DNA from: Diplodia intermedia
Lineage: Eukaryota; Ascomycota; Dothideomycetes; Botryosphaeriales; Botryosphaeriaceae
Length of the DNA stretch: 64,000 bases
Assembly: GCA_021495925.1 (NCBI GenBank)
Contig: JAKEKT010000046.1
Span: 214,822 to 278,821 of the forward strand
Reading direction: 5' to 3'
Both the position numbers and the translations under genes were made by a program. Of this stretch, positions 41,821-52,910 are shown piece by piece. The notes under the pieces are model-generated. The model was not told the origin of the DNA, searched no databases, and saw only the letters and a list, made by a program, of their open reading frames with translations. The stretch's first letter is position 1. Every line of letters starts with the position of its first letter.

Positions 41821-44625
41821 TTACGGTGAGTCTGCGTAGGGGTTGTTGGACTTGCGCTCGCGGGGTTGCTGGCTTCGCTGCCGCTGCTGCTGTTGGTGCT
41901 GCAGAGGCTGGTAAGCCGTGCCCGGCTGGTAGCCCTGCTGCGGCGATCCGTACGAGCCTTGGCTCTGCTGTGGGCTCACGGGGCTAAAGTTCTGTTGACC
42001 GTAATCGTAGTACTCGCTCATCTCGCCGCCAGGCCCTGACACGCTGATTGCCGACGGGCTCATCGGCCCAGCCTTGCGCTTGCCCTTGGTGCTCTCGCGC
42101 TTCAGCGTGCTGCGCACGTCTTCCGCATCCTGAGCATCCATGCTGGACCGGCCGATCGAGCCGGTCCGGTTGATGTCGGCTTGGTCAGCGCGATCTTGGA
42201 AGGCCCCATCGCGGTAAGGGTCGGCTCCTATGGGACGAGCCGTCAAAGTGTTGATGGCCTGGTTCTCCGAGTGGAGCTCAGTACCCAGGAAATCCACGCC
42301 AGAAGACGTCGCCGTGGCTGGCTCTTCCTTCTTAGACGGATAGAGGCGGCCCTTTTCCTTGTCGTCGAGGTACGCCTGGCGACGCTCCAAAGCCTCAGAG
42401 GCGGAGACGCTAACGGAGAAAGTAGGCTGGTCGGCAGAGCCAAGAGCAGCGTCGCTGCCACCTGGCGGGTCGATCGGGATCTTGCGGATAGCCTGCACCA
42501 GGGCACACATGAACTTGTTGCGACGGGCGGCCTGCAGCGCCTCGTTGCCCCAGTTGCTCTTGTGACGGCACTCGATTTGCAGCTCCAGCTTGTTGAGCTC
42601 GGCAATGCCCCTGACCTCAATGTCGATGTCGGGGTAGAAATCGCGAGCGTTCTCCTTGTCACGGACAAATCTTTGCATCTCATCCTTCAGGGCAGTGATG
42701 TCCTCGAACGAAGTACCGAAAGCAACGTAAATGGGGATCCGCTCGCTCATGGCCAGAGATCTGCTTGTGTTCTCGATCCACAAGCTGTTGAGAACGATGT
42801 TGGGGATCTGGACTGTACGACCGTTGGACACCCGCTTGAAAACGGTGAAGAGGAGAGAGATGTGCTCGACGGTGAGCTGGTCAACACCCATGCTGAGATC
42901 GACTCTGTCACCGACGTCGAAAGGATGCTTGACGAACAGGAAGATGCAAGATCCGAGGACCTCCTGGCAAGTGACCGAGAAGACGAAAGAGAGAGATAGA
43001 AGAGCCGTTCCCGCAGTTGCGAGAGTGGTGACGAAGCTGGTGTTCAAGAAGGCGATGACGACGAAGACGCAGATGACAAAGACCACGGTCGCCAGCAGCC
43101 CATCAAGAACGTTGATGGCCTGGTCAACATCGTGCATGCTGGTGGCGACAGACTTGCGACTACGTCCCATCTCGGTAATCTGGAGAATCATCTCATCGAG
43201 ACTGATGTCGCCGTTTCCATCCTTGTCGAGCGCCGCGAAAGCTTCCTCGGCCTCTACCTCACGACCTGCACCAAGCACTTCGACGATGTCGTCGTGGTAG
43301 AGGGCGTTTCTGCCTTCGACGACGAATGACATCCAAAGACGCTTGGCAAGAGCCTCGGAAGAACGGGGCTTCTCAAGAGCTGAGACGACAATTGAGTGGG
43401 CAGAATCAGGGTTGAAGACCTGCTTGCCCGTGATTTCAGAGGCAATGTTGCCAAAAGCAGAGGTGATTTTGTCTCCGACACGTCCAACATCGTGAAGCAG
43501 CCGCATAGGAGTGGCAGAGCCAGATCGTGCGTGAGTCTTCTTGGCTCCAGGAATGTTGAGCCTCAGGGTATCGTTGATGATGTAATCCTCCTCCTGAAAC
43601 TCCCGGCAGTAGGCCGGAAAGAGGGCCCTTGAGGCATCGTAGAGGAGGCCAAGCAGGAAAGTTTGGCGCTTGTTCTCCTTGATCTTTGCGTTGAATTGCT
43701 TGCGGTGGTAGTTGATGCTGATGAGCTGGATGAGGAATTTCTCGACGAGGAACACGCAGGCCGAAACGACTGCTGCAGCAAGGATCTGACGAACAACCTT
43801 CTCCCACTCTTTCACCGAGTCGGCAGTAGAAGTACCATCCGCAGACGCAGCCTTTTGCTCAGTCGCCTCCCGTTGGATGTCGGGGTTGTGGACCATCAAA
43901 GGAATGAAGGTGGCAAGAGATGTGACGGCCCAGCCGACGAGTGAAATGGGTATCTCAAGGGCGCGGAGCACCAAAGCATACTTGCGGACACCAGAGCTGA
44001 CGACACCGGCCAGGATCTGGAATATCCTGGGAAGGAAGTGGGCGACGATCTTGGCGACCCAGACGGAGAGCCAGACGATTTCAACCCACGTGAAGAACCT
44101 GGGGATATGATATCAGCGAAGTGTAGATCGCAGATCCGAGCGCACGACTCACCAGACGATCCGAACACCGCCAATCTTTGCGTCCTGCGCGACGGTAGCA
44201 CCGACAATGATGGGCACCGCAATGCACAGGGCAAGCGGAAGCACGTAGATGAAGTAGCGAGTGATGATGCTGAAGTGGAGGATCTTGTAGTAGATCTTGC
44301 CGACGCGGTTGATGTAGTCCTCCTCGCCATCGTAGCCGATCTTGCCCGTGGCCTCGCCCTTGGAGGGCAGCTTCTTGATGCGGCGACCAAACTGGTGGCC
44401 CGACTTCTCGTTCGGCTCTTCGTGAGTGGCTATCTTGGTGATGGGCGCGACGCTGCCGTTGCGCATGCCGGTCGAGGGCGAGCGGCTCACGACCGGCTCG
44501 AGGGGAATGTCAATGGTTGCGTCGTTGGGAGCCATATCGTTGGGGTTGTCGCGCAGCGGGTGGAATCCCTGGCGCGAGAAGCGGAGCGACGGTGACCTGG
44601 GCGACTTGGGGGGATTGGTGGCCAT
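41821..44625 (-). CDS. MscS-like mechanosensitive channel with EF hand (Msy1/Msy2 type)
   Basis: The model is complement(join(41821..44098, 44153..44625)), giving 916 aa. The 54-bp intron splits a Trp codon between GGVRIVW and FFTWVEIVW. Such channels sit in fungal ER or plasma membranes and release ions on hypo-osmotic swelling. After a hydrophilic N-terminus of about 110 residues come several membrane helices (YFIYVLPLALCIAVPIIVG, then VEIVWLSVWVAKIVAHFL). An EF-hand loop DKDGNGDISLDE lies near residues 440-452. The MscS pore and beta domain follow (VFSVTCQEVLGSCIFLFVKHPFDVGDRV, then TVEHISLLFTVF and NGRTVQIPN). The C-terminal 170 residues are disordered and end in a Gln-rich stretch with SNNPYADSP. 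The EF hand suggests Ca2+ modulation, as known for Msy1/2. Confidence 0.92.
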
Positions 44626-46778
44626 TTGAATGCGGTGCGCGTGAGAAGCGCCGCAGTGGAGAGTCAGTCACTGTGGAGCAGGCGCAAGGACACTGCTCAA
44701 TAAAGCGTGCCGACGTGACGATCGCCAGAGATGGCGGCGCTTTGGGCGTGTCTTAACCGTCAAGGGGCTGAAGCTGCTCCGCGCGTGAAAGCCGCCGGTA
44801 GGAATGTACGCTGAGCCTGCCGGCGTGAGGAGGTACAGCTGGAGTGTGCGAATGAGGGGAAAGCCGTGGCGAGCAGTGAACGAGGGCCCGCCGTCGACGC
44901 TTGCTGCAGCAGTGAGTGGAGTGAAACGGAAAGAAAAACAACGACGCGTCTAGAATCACGGAGCGGCGTACTGGGCCTTTTGCTGCAGGAATGAAGGACT
45001 CGAAAAGCTTGAGCAGAGAGTTGGGCGAGGGGTGGTGAAACGCGCCACCGCCCAGGCACGAGCGAATCCCAGCGGCGCGGCATCCCCAGAACGACGGCCG
45101 GCGCCCCGCTAGGCTTCGCCGGGCTTCGAGCTGGCCTGGCCGTTGATCCGCCTGCCGTCGCTTGCCCTGGAAGCCACATACGCAGCGCGCAAAAAGGGGC
45201 TCGCGCAGCTTGCTCAGCTGGTCTCCAAATCTCTTGCGCCGCGGCTGCACGCTCGTGTTTCCGCTTGTTCAGCCGCGCCGATGGCGTGCCGGTGGAGATG
45301 CCCCGCCTGTGGTCATGATTCACTGATCTACGGTGCATCACAGATCCAGTCTGTGTGGATGATCCCGCCCCAACCGGCAATAATCGACGTCGCCAAAGGA
45401 ACGGCGCGCTCACAGCGGCCATCGGGAGGTACGTGAGCGTGTGGAGCTCGCCGGGGCACAGAGGTTTCCTGCAGCCTGGTTCGCGTGCCGCCTGCCTGTT
45501 CCAGCTGCGCGCGCACGCGTCTCCTCAATGCGGCTGGCCCCGTAGTCCGTATGCCATCTCCGTTTCGCCGGCCGGCCTGCCCTCGCAACGGCCTCGCGGA
45601 CCCTTGGGGCGTCGCGGTTGGTGATGCAGCCGCGTTCACCAGATTGCCCGCCCGCCACATTGCACGGCAGCAAGCGTGTGCCGGCGCGCCAATTGGCCAG
45701 CAGAGGCATGTTTGACACATGATGCCAATCAATAATCCGACCCTGGCTTGCGTCGCCTGCTGGTCACGTAACACCGTTACACAGCACACGCCGATGACGT
45801 TGGCAGACGCCGAGCCTGGTAGGTGGTCCGGGCGAGGCTCTGTGCGTCGCCTCGCTTGATAGCAGATACAGTTATCCAAGGCGAAGCCTTGCGAATATGA
45901 AGATCGCCCTCTTAAGATTGATCCGGCTCGCTTCGGTTCTCTTCCGAAAGCTTTCTGGCAAAAAAGCCGCGCGGCCAAGACGCAAAAATCCAGGTGGCTG
46001 GGCCCTTCCACCTTCAAGTCGTACGGATACCTCGCGACACTAGTACTGCAACGGTGCCTCCACGATGCTCCTAGCACCTGGGACCGGACAATTGGTAGTG
46101 CCCTCTTCGTGGTAGTCGACGCTTACAGACCGTACCATATTTAGTATACGAAAGCGCAATCGTTAGTCTCGCACATGATTCGCCTTCGACTCCAACTTCT
46201 TTCGTTTGCCTTCCCATGGCCGCCTTGAAATCGCGCATGATCGAACAAACTCTGTGATGGAGACATATTCGTCCTGCCCACCGAACAATCAGCCACGCAA
46301 CTGAGATGCAGCCTCAAGGGCTTACGAGTAATGTCAAAACGCTTGCACACACGTGAAATCTGGGGTCTAGTCTCCGCCACTATTTAGACCAAACGCATAT
46401 TAATAGTAGGTCCCCATCGACGATTGGACCCGGCTGCTCAGCCGCCCCGCGCATCCGATTGGTGAGTAAACCCGTTACACGTCAAGTGGCATGTGTAATG
46501 TATGCATCATATGACGACAGCAGAAGCTACCAATGGTCAAGAAATACGACTCCTCGGTTGCGCACACAAGAGCGTGGTTTCATCACCGAGGAACATGTCA
46601 CAAAGTCAAGCAAGCTTTATAGAATACTGGAATTTTTGAATTGAAAATGCCACTGCAGACTCTCTCGGTCTAATCAGCATGAGTTTTTGTTAGAAAGAAG
46701 CCTAACAAGGAGGCCTGAAAAAGAAGCCTTGCTAGCTAATAGGAAATGAATGAAGCACCTCCACATTTCCACCTCAAA
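44626..46778. other. Long intergenic region upstream of the MscS-like gene
   Basis: This 2.15-kb stretch contains the MscS-like promoter and the 3' region of the GPI-protein gene. A minus-strand frame of 249 codons (45328-46077) is Arg/Cys/Ala-rich with no domain and is probably spurious. AT content rises from about 46130 onward. No gene is supported. Confidence 0.4.
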
Positions 46779-48761
46779 TTACTGGAGGAGAAGGAAGGCG
46801 AAGAGGATGGTCAGCATGCCATAGCTGACCTGGACAACACCAGCGCCGCCATTGAAGACGGTCGGAGTAGGAGTGCCCGGTGTGTTTGGAGTGGTCGGCG
46901 TCAGCGGAGTCGACGAAGGCGTGGCAACACTATGCGACGAGCTGCTGAGCATGGTCGAGCTCATGTCAGTATCGACCGCGTCAACACTGCTGCTAGGGTC
47001 CAAGGATTCAGAGCTGCTTGTAGGAGCCTTGCTGCTGGAGACGACGAGCGAAGAGGCCGTGCTGGAGTCCATAAGCTTGGTGGTGTACCAAGCCGTGATG
47101 GTCGATGTGCTAGGCGTCGCCTGGACGGTGACCGTGACTGTGCCAGCACTACCGCAAGTGCCGGTGGTGGTGATGGACACGGTGGTCTCCTCAAGTTCCG
47201 AGCTCATGGAAGTCTCAACAGCAGCGACGCCAGCCTTTTTGAACGAGCTGATGACGATGTGCGACGTGGAGGTCGTAGTCGACGTACTGGAGATTGTCGC
47301 ATTGGGACCGCCCGTGCAGCCACGCTCAACGAAAGTGTAGTAGAGAGGAGCGCCAGTCGAGCTCGTAGCCGTGACAATGTTCTGGCACGAAGACGGAATC
47401 AAGGCTGCACTGTTCGTAATCAGCGCAAGAGGATAAGTAGTCCCCGAGTTCGTAACGGTGATTGTCGTCACGTCGCTCTCAGCTATCGAGATACTGGTGA
47501 GCTCCCGAGCGGCAAGAGTGGCGGAGGAAGAGGAACTCGACGGAGGAAACAAGCCTGAGCCATCAGTGATCCGTGACAAAGGAAGGAAAGTGATCAGGCT
47601 GTCTTCCACGGCTGTAAGCTTCTGAGCGGCAAGAGTGGCGGCGGGAGGCGCGACGTTCGAAGTCGCGAGCGAGAAGACTGGGTCGGGCGAATAGGTCTCT
47701 GTGTACGCAGGCTCTGTGTACGCAGGACCCAGATAGGTAGCGGTAACCTCAGTAGTGGTGGTTGTGGACGCAACCGAACTCGTGTAGTGGCCCGACACGA
47801 CAATAACATCAGTGGAGGTTGTGCTGTCGACGGCGCGGCCGTAAATAGCCTCTGAAATGTCCCGTGCAGCAGGCGATGATACCGTGGGCCTAGTCACGAC
47901 GGACCAACGGGGCCGTGACTCAAGGGTGCTGGAGATGACAACGCTGTGGGTGGGAATGTTGGAAGCTGTACCCCAAGCAATTGTCACCCAGGTCCCTGAC
48001 TTGGTGGTTAAGGGAATGCTAGGCAGCTGGGACAAAGTGAAGATTGACGGAGTGGTGCTGGGTAAATCACGGCGGGAGACGGGGGTGTTGAGAGCAGGTA
48101 CCGTACCACCAGTGGGGTCCGGAGGCGCCACGACTGAGATGCCCTCGACGACGCTGACATAAGTGGAGACTGAGGTAGAGGGAGGCGTCACGACTGGGTC
48201 GCTCTCGATAGAGTGAATATCCAAGTCTGAGGGAGGCACGCTGGACCACAAGGGGATTGACTTAGTGGTGGTTGAGGTGGTAGTGGGAGAGTCCGCGGTG
48301 ATAGTTGACAAGTGCACGCTCGACCAAGGGCCCGGTGCCACAGCGACGCTTGAAGAGGGTGCCGCATACGAGTACTCCTCCGGAGTTGTCGAAGTCGTAG
48401 CATCGCCGAAGTCCAACGTGATGCTCGAGTACGGGTAGCCGTCGTCACGAGCGACAACACCAGCGCCATTGACTTCATCAAGAGTATAGCAGTCGCGGCG
48501 GCCCCTGACGGTGGCGCAGATCGGATGGTCGTGAGGGCAGCAGCGAACGTAATTGAACTGGACAGCGGGCCACTGGCACGCATCCGCCCAAGCGTCCATG
48601 CAGGTGTCGGAGCTGCCATGTAGTCAGTAGCATCAAAATGCCCTGGGTTGGTGAGGCGAAGTGACTGACCTTTCAGCATCGCCCGCGTGGACGACCTGGA
48701 CACCGAAGAGTAGAAGCAGTAAGAAGGCCATCCAGGCCAGCGGGTGCGAAAGTGAACGCAT
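46779..48761 (-). CDS. GPI-anchored Ser/Thr-rich cell-surface protein with Cys-rich head
   Basis: The model is complement(join(46779..48612, 48670..48761)), giving 641 aa. The short first exon supplies a signal peptide (WMAFLLLLLFGVQVVHAG), and the 57-bp intron has a GTCAGT donor and a CTGAC branch. The mature N-terminus holds six Cys within about 45 residues (TCMDAWADAC, VRCCPHDHPIC, RRDC), possibly a small disulfide module. About 500 residues of Ser/Thr/Val/Pro repeats follow, expected to be heavily O-mannosylated. The end has Gly/Ala-Gly residues and a 15-residue hydrophobic tail (MLTILFAFLLL), a typical GPI-attachment signal. The protein should be anchored in plasma membrane or wall. No enzymatic domain was seen. 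TTATAT lies about 190 bp upstream. Confidence 0.85.
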
Positions 48762-49723
48762 GTTGGCGCAGGTCAAGCTCGGCGATGGGATTGTCGAGTG
48801 TGGGAGCTTGAAGCGCGAAGAGTGAATGTGCGAATGCGATCGCGGTAGGAGGGGGAATAAGAAGAGTTGTACCAGCGAGAGTACGAATGAAGGTGTTTGG
48901 TGTAGGAGGAAGAAGAAAAAAGTTGCAGCGGCGACGGCGGAGGGGGCTTATATGCAGTGGGCGGGCCCCGAAGGCGATGGAAGCGAGCGGACAAACGCCG
49001 CCCGCCGCCAGCAAAGGCAGTCACAACTCCGTCGCTGCTTCCATTTGGGGCATGCGCGCGTTTGCTTCGAAGCTCACGTATGACATCATCTGTCGCCCGC
49101 TTGCTGCCTAGGTAGCCCAAGGGAACATTCGATCCGTATCAACTCTACGGGTGAAATGTTTGCGCTTTGAAACCGCTAGTCTCTACTATGCGTTGATGGA
49201 CTTTGTTGGACGTTGCATGGTCAGGCTGTGGGAGCCTGCGCATCTGTCTTTGCGGTTGGACCGCTTCCGTAATCGATCCACTACAGAGAAGGCAAAGCAG
49301 CCCTTCAAACACGAACAGACGTGGCGCACAGATCTTCACTAGAGAGACCTTCCGACAGTTTAGCAAGACATGTACTGCTCCGACTTGACCCAGCTCACTT
49401 CACTTCAAGACAGGGTCGCCGAGTAGGATTACGGCAACCCAAGGCCAGAGGGTGGGCTCCGCTTTTGCAATGCGTCTTTCCTCAGGGTAATGTTTGCGTT
49501 GTATACGAAGTCTATTTTACGATAACATCACTGCGCTCGCCAGTCAAGTGTCCCGAGAAGCAGGCCTTCCTGATCTGGGCCACAAACGCTGAAAACTACC
49601 ACCATGTATGTGACCACACTGGAAATTGGCGATCGCACCCGGTGACGCGGTGCACTTTGGGATTCACGGAATACTCCTAGCAGTGCCAGCAAGCGAGTCT
49701 GACCCGGGAAGTTCGTACCCCAC
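48762..49723. other. Intergenic region
   Basis: This 962-bp stretch contains the GPI-protein promoter (TATA-like TTATAT at 48948-48953 on +, TATAAG on the coding strand) and the 3' region of the DUF2458 gene. Nothing else was recognised. Confidence 0.4.
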
Positions 49724-50480
49724 TCAGTCCTTGTACATGTCCTCAAGGTATTCGATCATCTTCCGTTGCAGCTTCTGGAGCTCAATCTCCGTCACCTTGG
49801 TCTTGGGTCCCGAAGCTGGGCCAGAACCTTCATCACCCTTCGTAATTAGCTCAGGCTTGACACCGAAGAAAGGTACACCGAGACTCTTGAGCTGTCCAGA
49901 CATGGCGTTGAACATCTCAGTCTGCGCCTTGTGGACCTTCCGATCGTATGCCTTGAGCTGCTCCACGTTCGCCCGCTGGGCCACGAGTGCCTGTCGGCCG
50001 CCCCACCAAATCAGTTCGTGCTCATGCTGCTCAGCAATCATCTGCAGCATTTTGTTAGCCGTGTACCCTCGTGGAGGAGGGCTGGGAAAGAACATTTACC
50101 TTCTGGACGACGGGCTTGAGATTGGGGTTCCTAGCAGATATCTTGCTGATACAGCGAAGACCAGGGGCCCACTCAATGATTGTAGCGGGGTCAATGGGAG
50201 CCGGTGCAGAAGCTTGCGGGATGGGCGTGGGAGTAGACGATGGAGGGGTAGTGGAAACGTTCGATTGTTGTCGCAACCCCGGATTCTGACTTCGGCCGGC
50301 GAGCCTTGGGTCTGCAATATGCTGCCGCTGGGGGACTGGTGCAGTCGCAGCGTTGTATCCAGCGTCAGGGGTCGTTCCTCCGGCACTTGGTCCTTGAGGA
50401 GGTGGCGGCGCCGACAAAGCCGCCAGGTTCCTCAGCACAGTCGCGAGATCCGGCGGCTGAGAGTTTTCCTGTTGCTCCAT
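49724..50480 (-). CDS. DUF2458 family protein
   Basis: The model is complement(join(49724..50041, 50100..50480)), giving 232 aa. The 58-bp intron (GTAAAT, branch GCTAAC, GCAG) joins PVVQK to MIAEQHEHELIWW. The conserved motif TIIEWAPGLRCISKISARNPNLKP, followed by EHELIWWGGRQAL, is the hallmark of the fungal DUF2458 family, which has no established function as far as I know. The N-terminal 90 residues are Pro/Gln/Thr-rich. The C-terminal part is predicted helical (KLQRKMIEYLEDMY). Longer readings of the first exon would add 28 codons upstream, but the ATG at 50480 begins the family-like N-terminus. It is divergent from the COX14-domain gene. Confidence 0.82.
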
Positions 50481-50913
50481 GACGTTGCTTCGCGTGCTGG
50501 TTGTTTGAAAGAGAGTGGACGCGGTGTGGAAGTGCCGCAGGGAAGAGCAATCAGCTTGTTGCACAGGTCAGATCATCACATCTCGGGCTTGGGAGCTGTG
50601 TGAAATTTGCACCGCCGGCAATAGCCACGCGCACTCTTACTGGGGACGACAATGAGATGCAGCGTCGTGACGTCCGGGGAGCGGAGGGCCATGGGTGCTC
50701 GGACCACGCGGACGCCGCCCAATCAACGCGCGCCGCAACCTAGGAATCCCTGCACGAGAAAGTTCGCCGTGCCTCGTATGATGGCGTCGACAGCGACCGC
50801 AACTGCGCAGCCCACCCCACGAAACCGCCCCGCCATCCCCCTCAGCGCCGTCCGACTTCCCCGCGCCTGAAGAGACCGTTGTACACCCATTGAGCTGCGC
50901 AAGATCCGTCACC
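50481..50913. promoter_or_regulatory. Divergent promoter, DUF2458 / COX14-domain genes
   Basis: This 433-bp region lies between two divergent start codons. No clear TATA box or separate gene was seen. Confidence 0.4.
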
Positions 50914-51735
50914 ATGTCGCCTCGCTCAGCAATGGACGCCACGCGCTTCACGGCCACCGGGCCGTACGCGCACTCGAAATCCACCAATGTCCCGCTCAAC
51001 TCTTCGTCCGCGCCAAAGGACGAGACCCCACAGCAGAAGATTGCCAGGTTAAGAGCGGCAGCGCAGAAGGCCAAGGGCTCGCAAGTGTCGACATTCGACA
51101 AGGTGGTGGCGGGAGGAAGAGTGTGGGCGGACAGAGCTCACCGGGTAACGGCGCTGAGCTTGATTGCAATCACTGGTGAGCGCGGTGCTAGGCAACGACC
51201 TCCCTCGTCTTTATCTAATTGATCCCATCCAGGCATCGCCGGCGTGGTTACCGTGTTCGCTCTCGGAGATATGATAGTCTACAACAGGCGGAAGCGTAGG
51301 GAATGGTTCCACGAGCAAAACCAGAAGCACGCAATCTCCATGGCCGAAGCGAGGCAAGCGATTGCAGCCGGCACCGCAACTGAGGATCAGATCCTGCTGC
51401 TCAACAACGAGCGCAACAAGGAAGAGCACGAGAAGAACAAGAAGGGGTTTTTCAAGCGCACGAAAGAAAGCATTTTCGGTGGCTTCTCCAAGGAGGAGGA
51501 GCAGGGCGGCAAGCTCGGTGCCATCGCGGCAGAGGCGCGCGACGCTTTCGTCAGCGATGCACAGGCGGCGAAGGATCAAGGTTCGGGAGTGTTGCACGCC
51601 GTGGAACAGAAGAGAAGAGAGGGCGAGAGGGCGCAAGCACCGCACCCCGGGCCGCTAGACCGCATTGCAGAGGATGCTGCGGATGCGGCAACACAGAAAT
51701 CAAAGAGCTGGACAAGCTGGATCACGGGCCGGTGA
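50914..51735 (+). CDS. Cytochrome oxidase assembly (COX14-domain) mitochondrial protein
   Basis: The model is join(50914..51175, 51233..51735), giving 254 aa. The 57-bp intron splits a Gly codon inside the membrane helix, giving ALSLIAITG then IAGVVTVFALGDMIVYN. The conserved core QQKIARLRAAAQKAKGSQVS, then VWADRAHRVTALSL, the single TM helix and NRRKRREW, matches the fungal cytochrome-oxidase-assembly/COX14 domain family, acting in the mitochondrial inner membrane. The tail is Lys/Glu/Ala-rich, predicted helical, and ends in KSWTSWITGR. The start ATG at 50914 (CACCATG) is chosen over earlier non-AUG openings. The family resemblance is from memory of the motif. Confidence 0.78.
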
Positions 51736-51931
51736 GAAGCAAAAGCCTGGGATTCAAGTCTGTTACGCCGTCAAAATTGGCCGCTCGCCTTCGAGCTTCC
51801 ACTGTATCATATTATACCTCCCAGATTGAGAAGGGGTGTAGCATAGAGGTGCATAACGGGTGTGGAGCGTCCGGAGTACTTCTGAACATGTGGATTGGGT
51901 ATAAAACAGGGCGCCATTTTGTCCATGTCTC

Positions 51932-52604
51932 TCATTGATCGCCTTGAGTAGATACAGGAATATACGTCCTCCTCTCCTTCACCTTCTGCATTGCGTGTAC
52001 CGTCAGCTTCGCATATCTTGAGTGGCAGTCGGACTAAGCTTACCTCCTGCCAGCGATCGACATACGGCCGCGCAGCGGCATAGATCAGCAGGCTGACAGT
52101 CGCAGTGATGAATATGACGACAACTGCCTGATCTTTGGCCGAATCCCTCTCTGTAAGAGCGAATTAGCGCACGAGATCCCCGGAGCGTAGGCGCATGATC
52201 GCACATACGGAAGCACTCGGAGTACACGTCCTCCTCCTTAGCACTGTGGCATATCGGCAAGTTGTAATCCAAGCAGAACTTCTTGTTGCAGTCGTTGCAT
52301 GTCCGGCCAGTCTTCTTGGAGTCCTTGGCTCGCGAAAAGAGGCTCGAGCCGGAGCTCTTGGACGAGTCGGACTTGGAGGAACCGGACTTGGAGCTGTAAG
52401 GCGAGGGGTCGTCGAGGTGGATAATGGTGCTATTGGTGAAGCAAGTGCACTTGCAGAAGGAGGCCGGGGCTGCACGGAGGAAGGTCAGCGGGCGGACAGG
52501 TGGAGCGCGGGCGACGAGAGCAGTGGCGTACAGGCTGCATGCGCAGTGGACAGCAGAGCAATCAGGGCAAGCAGGACAAGCAGGGTATGGCTTCGTGCGA
52601 ACAT
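51932..52604 (-). CDS. Signal-peptide, Cys-rich, single-TM conserved fungal protein
   Basis: The model is complement(join(51932..51985, 52044..52150, 52209..52469, 52532..52604)), giving 164 aa. Four exons are joined by introns of 58-62 bp, and all junction phases agree. Residues 1-23 form a signal peptide (LLVLLALIALLSTAHA). The lumenal/extracellular part has CKCTCF, an N-glycosylation-like NST, a Ser/Lys-rich linker, and CNDCNKKFCLDYNLPIC with a later ECF, giving roughly eight Cys. A TM helix (VVVIFITATVSLLIYAAA) follows, with a short cytosolic tail. The terminal 17-residue exon was found only by joining splice sites. The protein has the look of a conserved ascomycete endomembrane protein, but I cannot name a function. 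Confidence 0.82.
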
Positions 52605-52910
52605 TGTGTCGAGGGCGCAAAGGGCAAGCTTGCGGGTAGACGGCGGCCGTTGGAGATGATGCGCGCAGCGATGGCCGCGTACCTGCTCACCTACCCTGCG
52701 AGTGGGGAAGGTCCGAGCTCTCGACATTTTATTTCGCCCGCCGCTCGCACACTTCTCCCGCGCGCGTTCCCTGCCGCAGTGCAGCCACCCAAACCGAACC
52801 GCTGAACGACGTACTGCTGAGCTAAGACACGTGGGCGGCTTTGCTCTAGAGTCTGCGCCTTGCCAGTTGGTGGTGGCTCATCCTCCCGGCGCTCCTCAGA
52901 AACCTCAGCA

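Noticed and set aside
45328..46077. 249-codon minus-strand frame
   Set aside because: Cys/Arg/Ala-rich composition typical of non-coding GC-rich DNA; no motif, no neighbouring exon that extends it.
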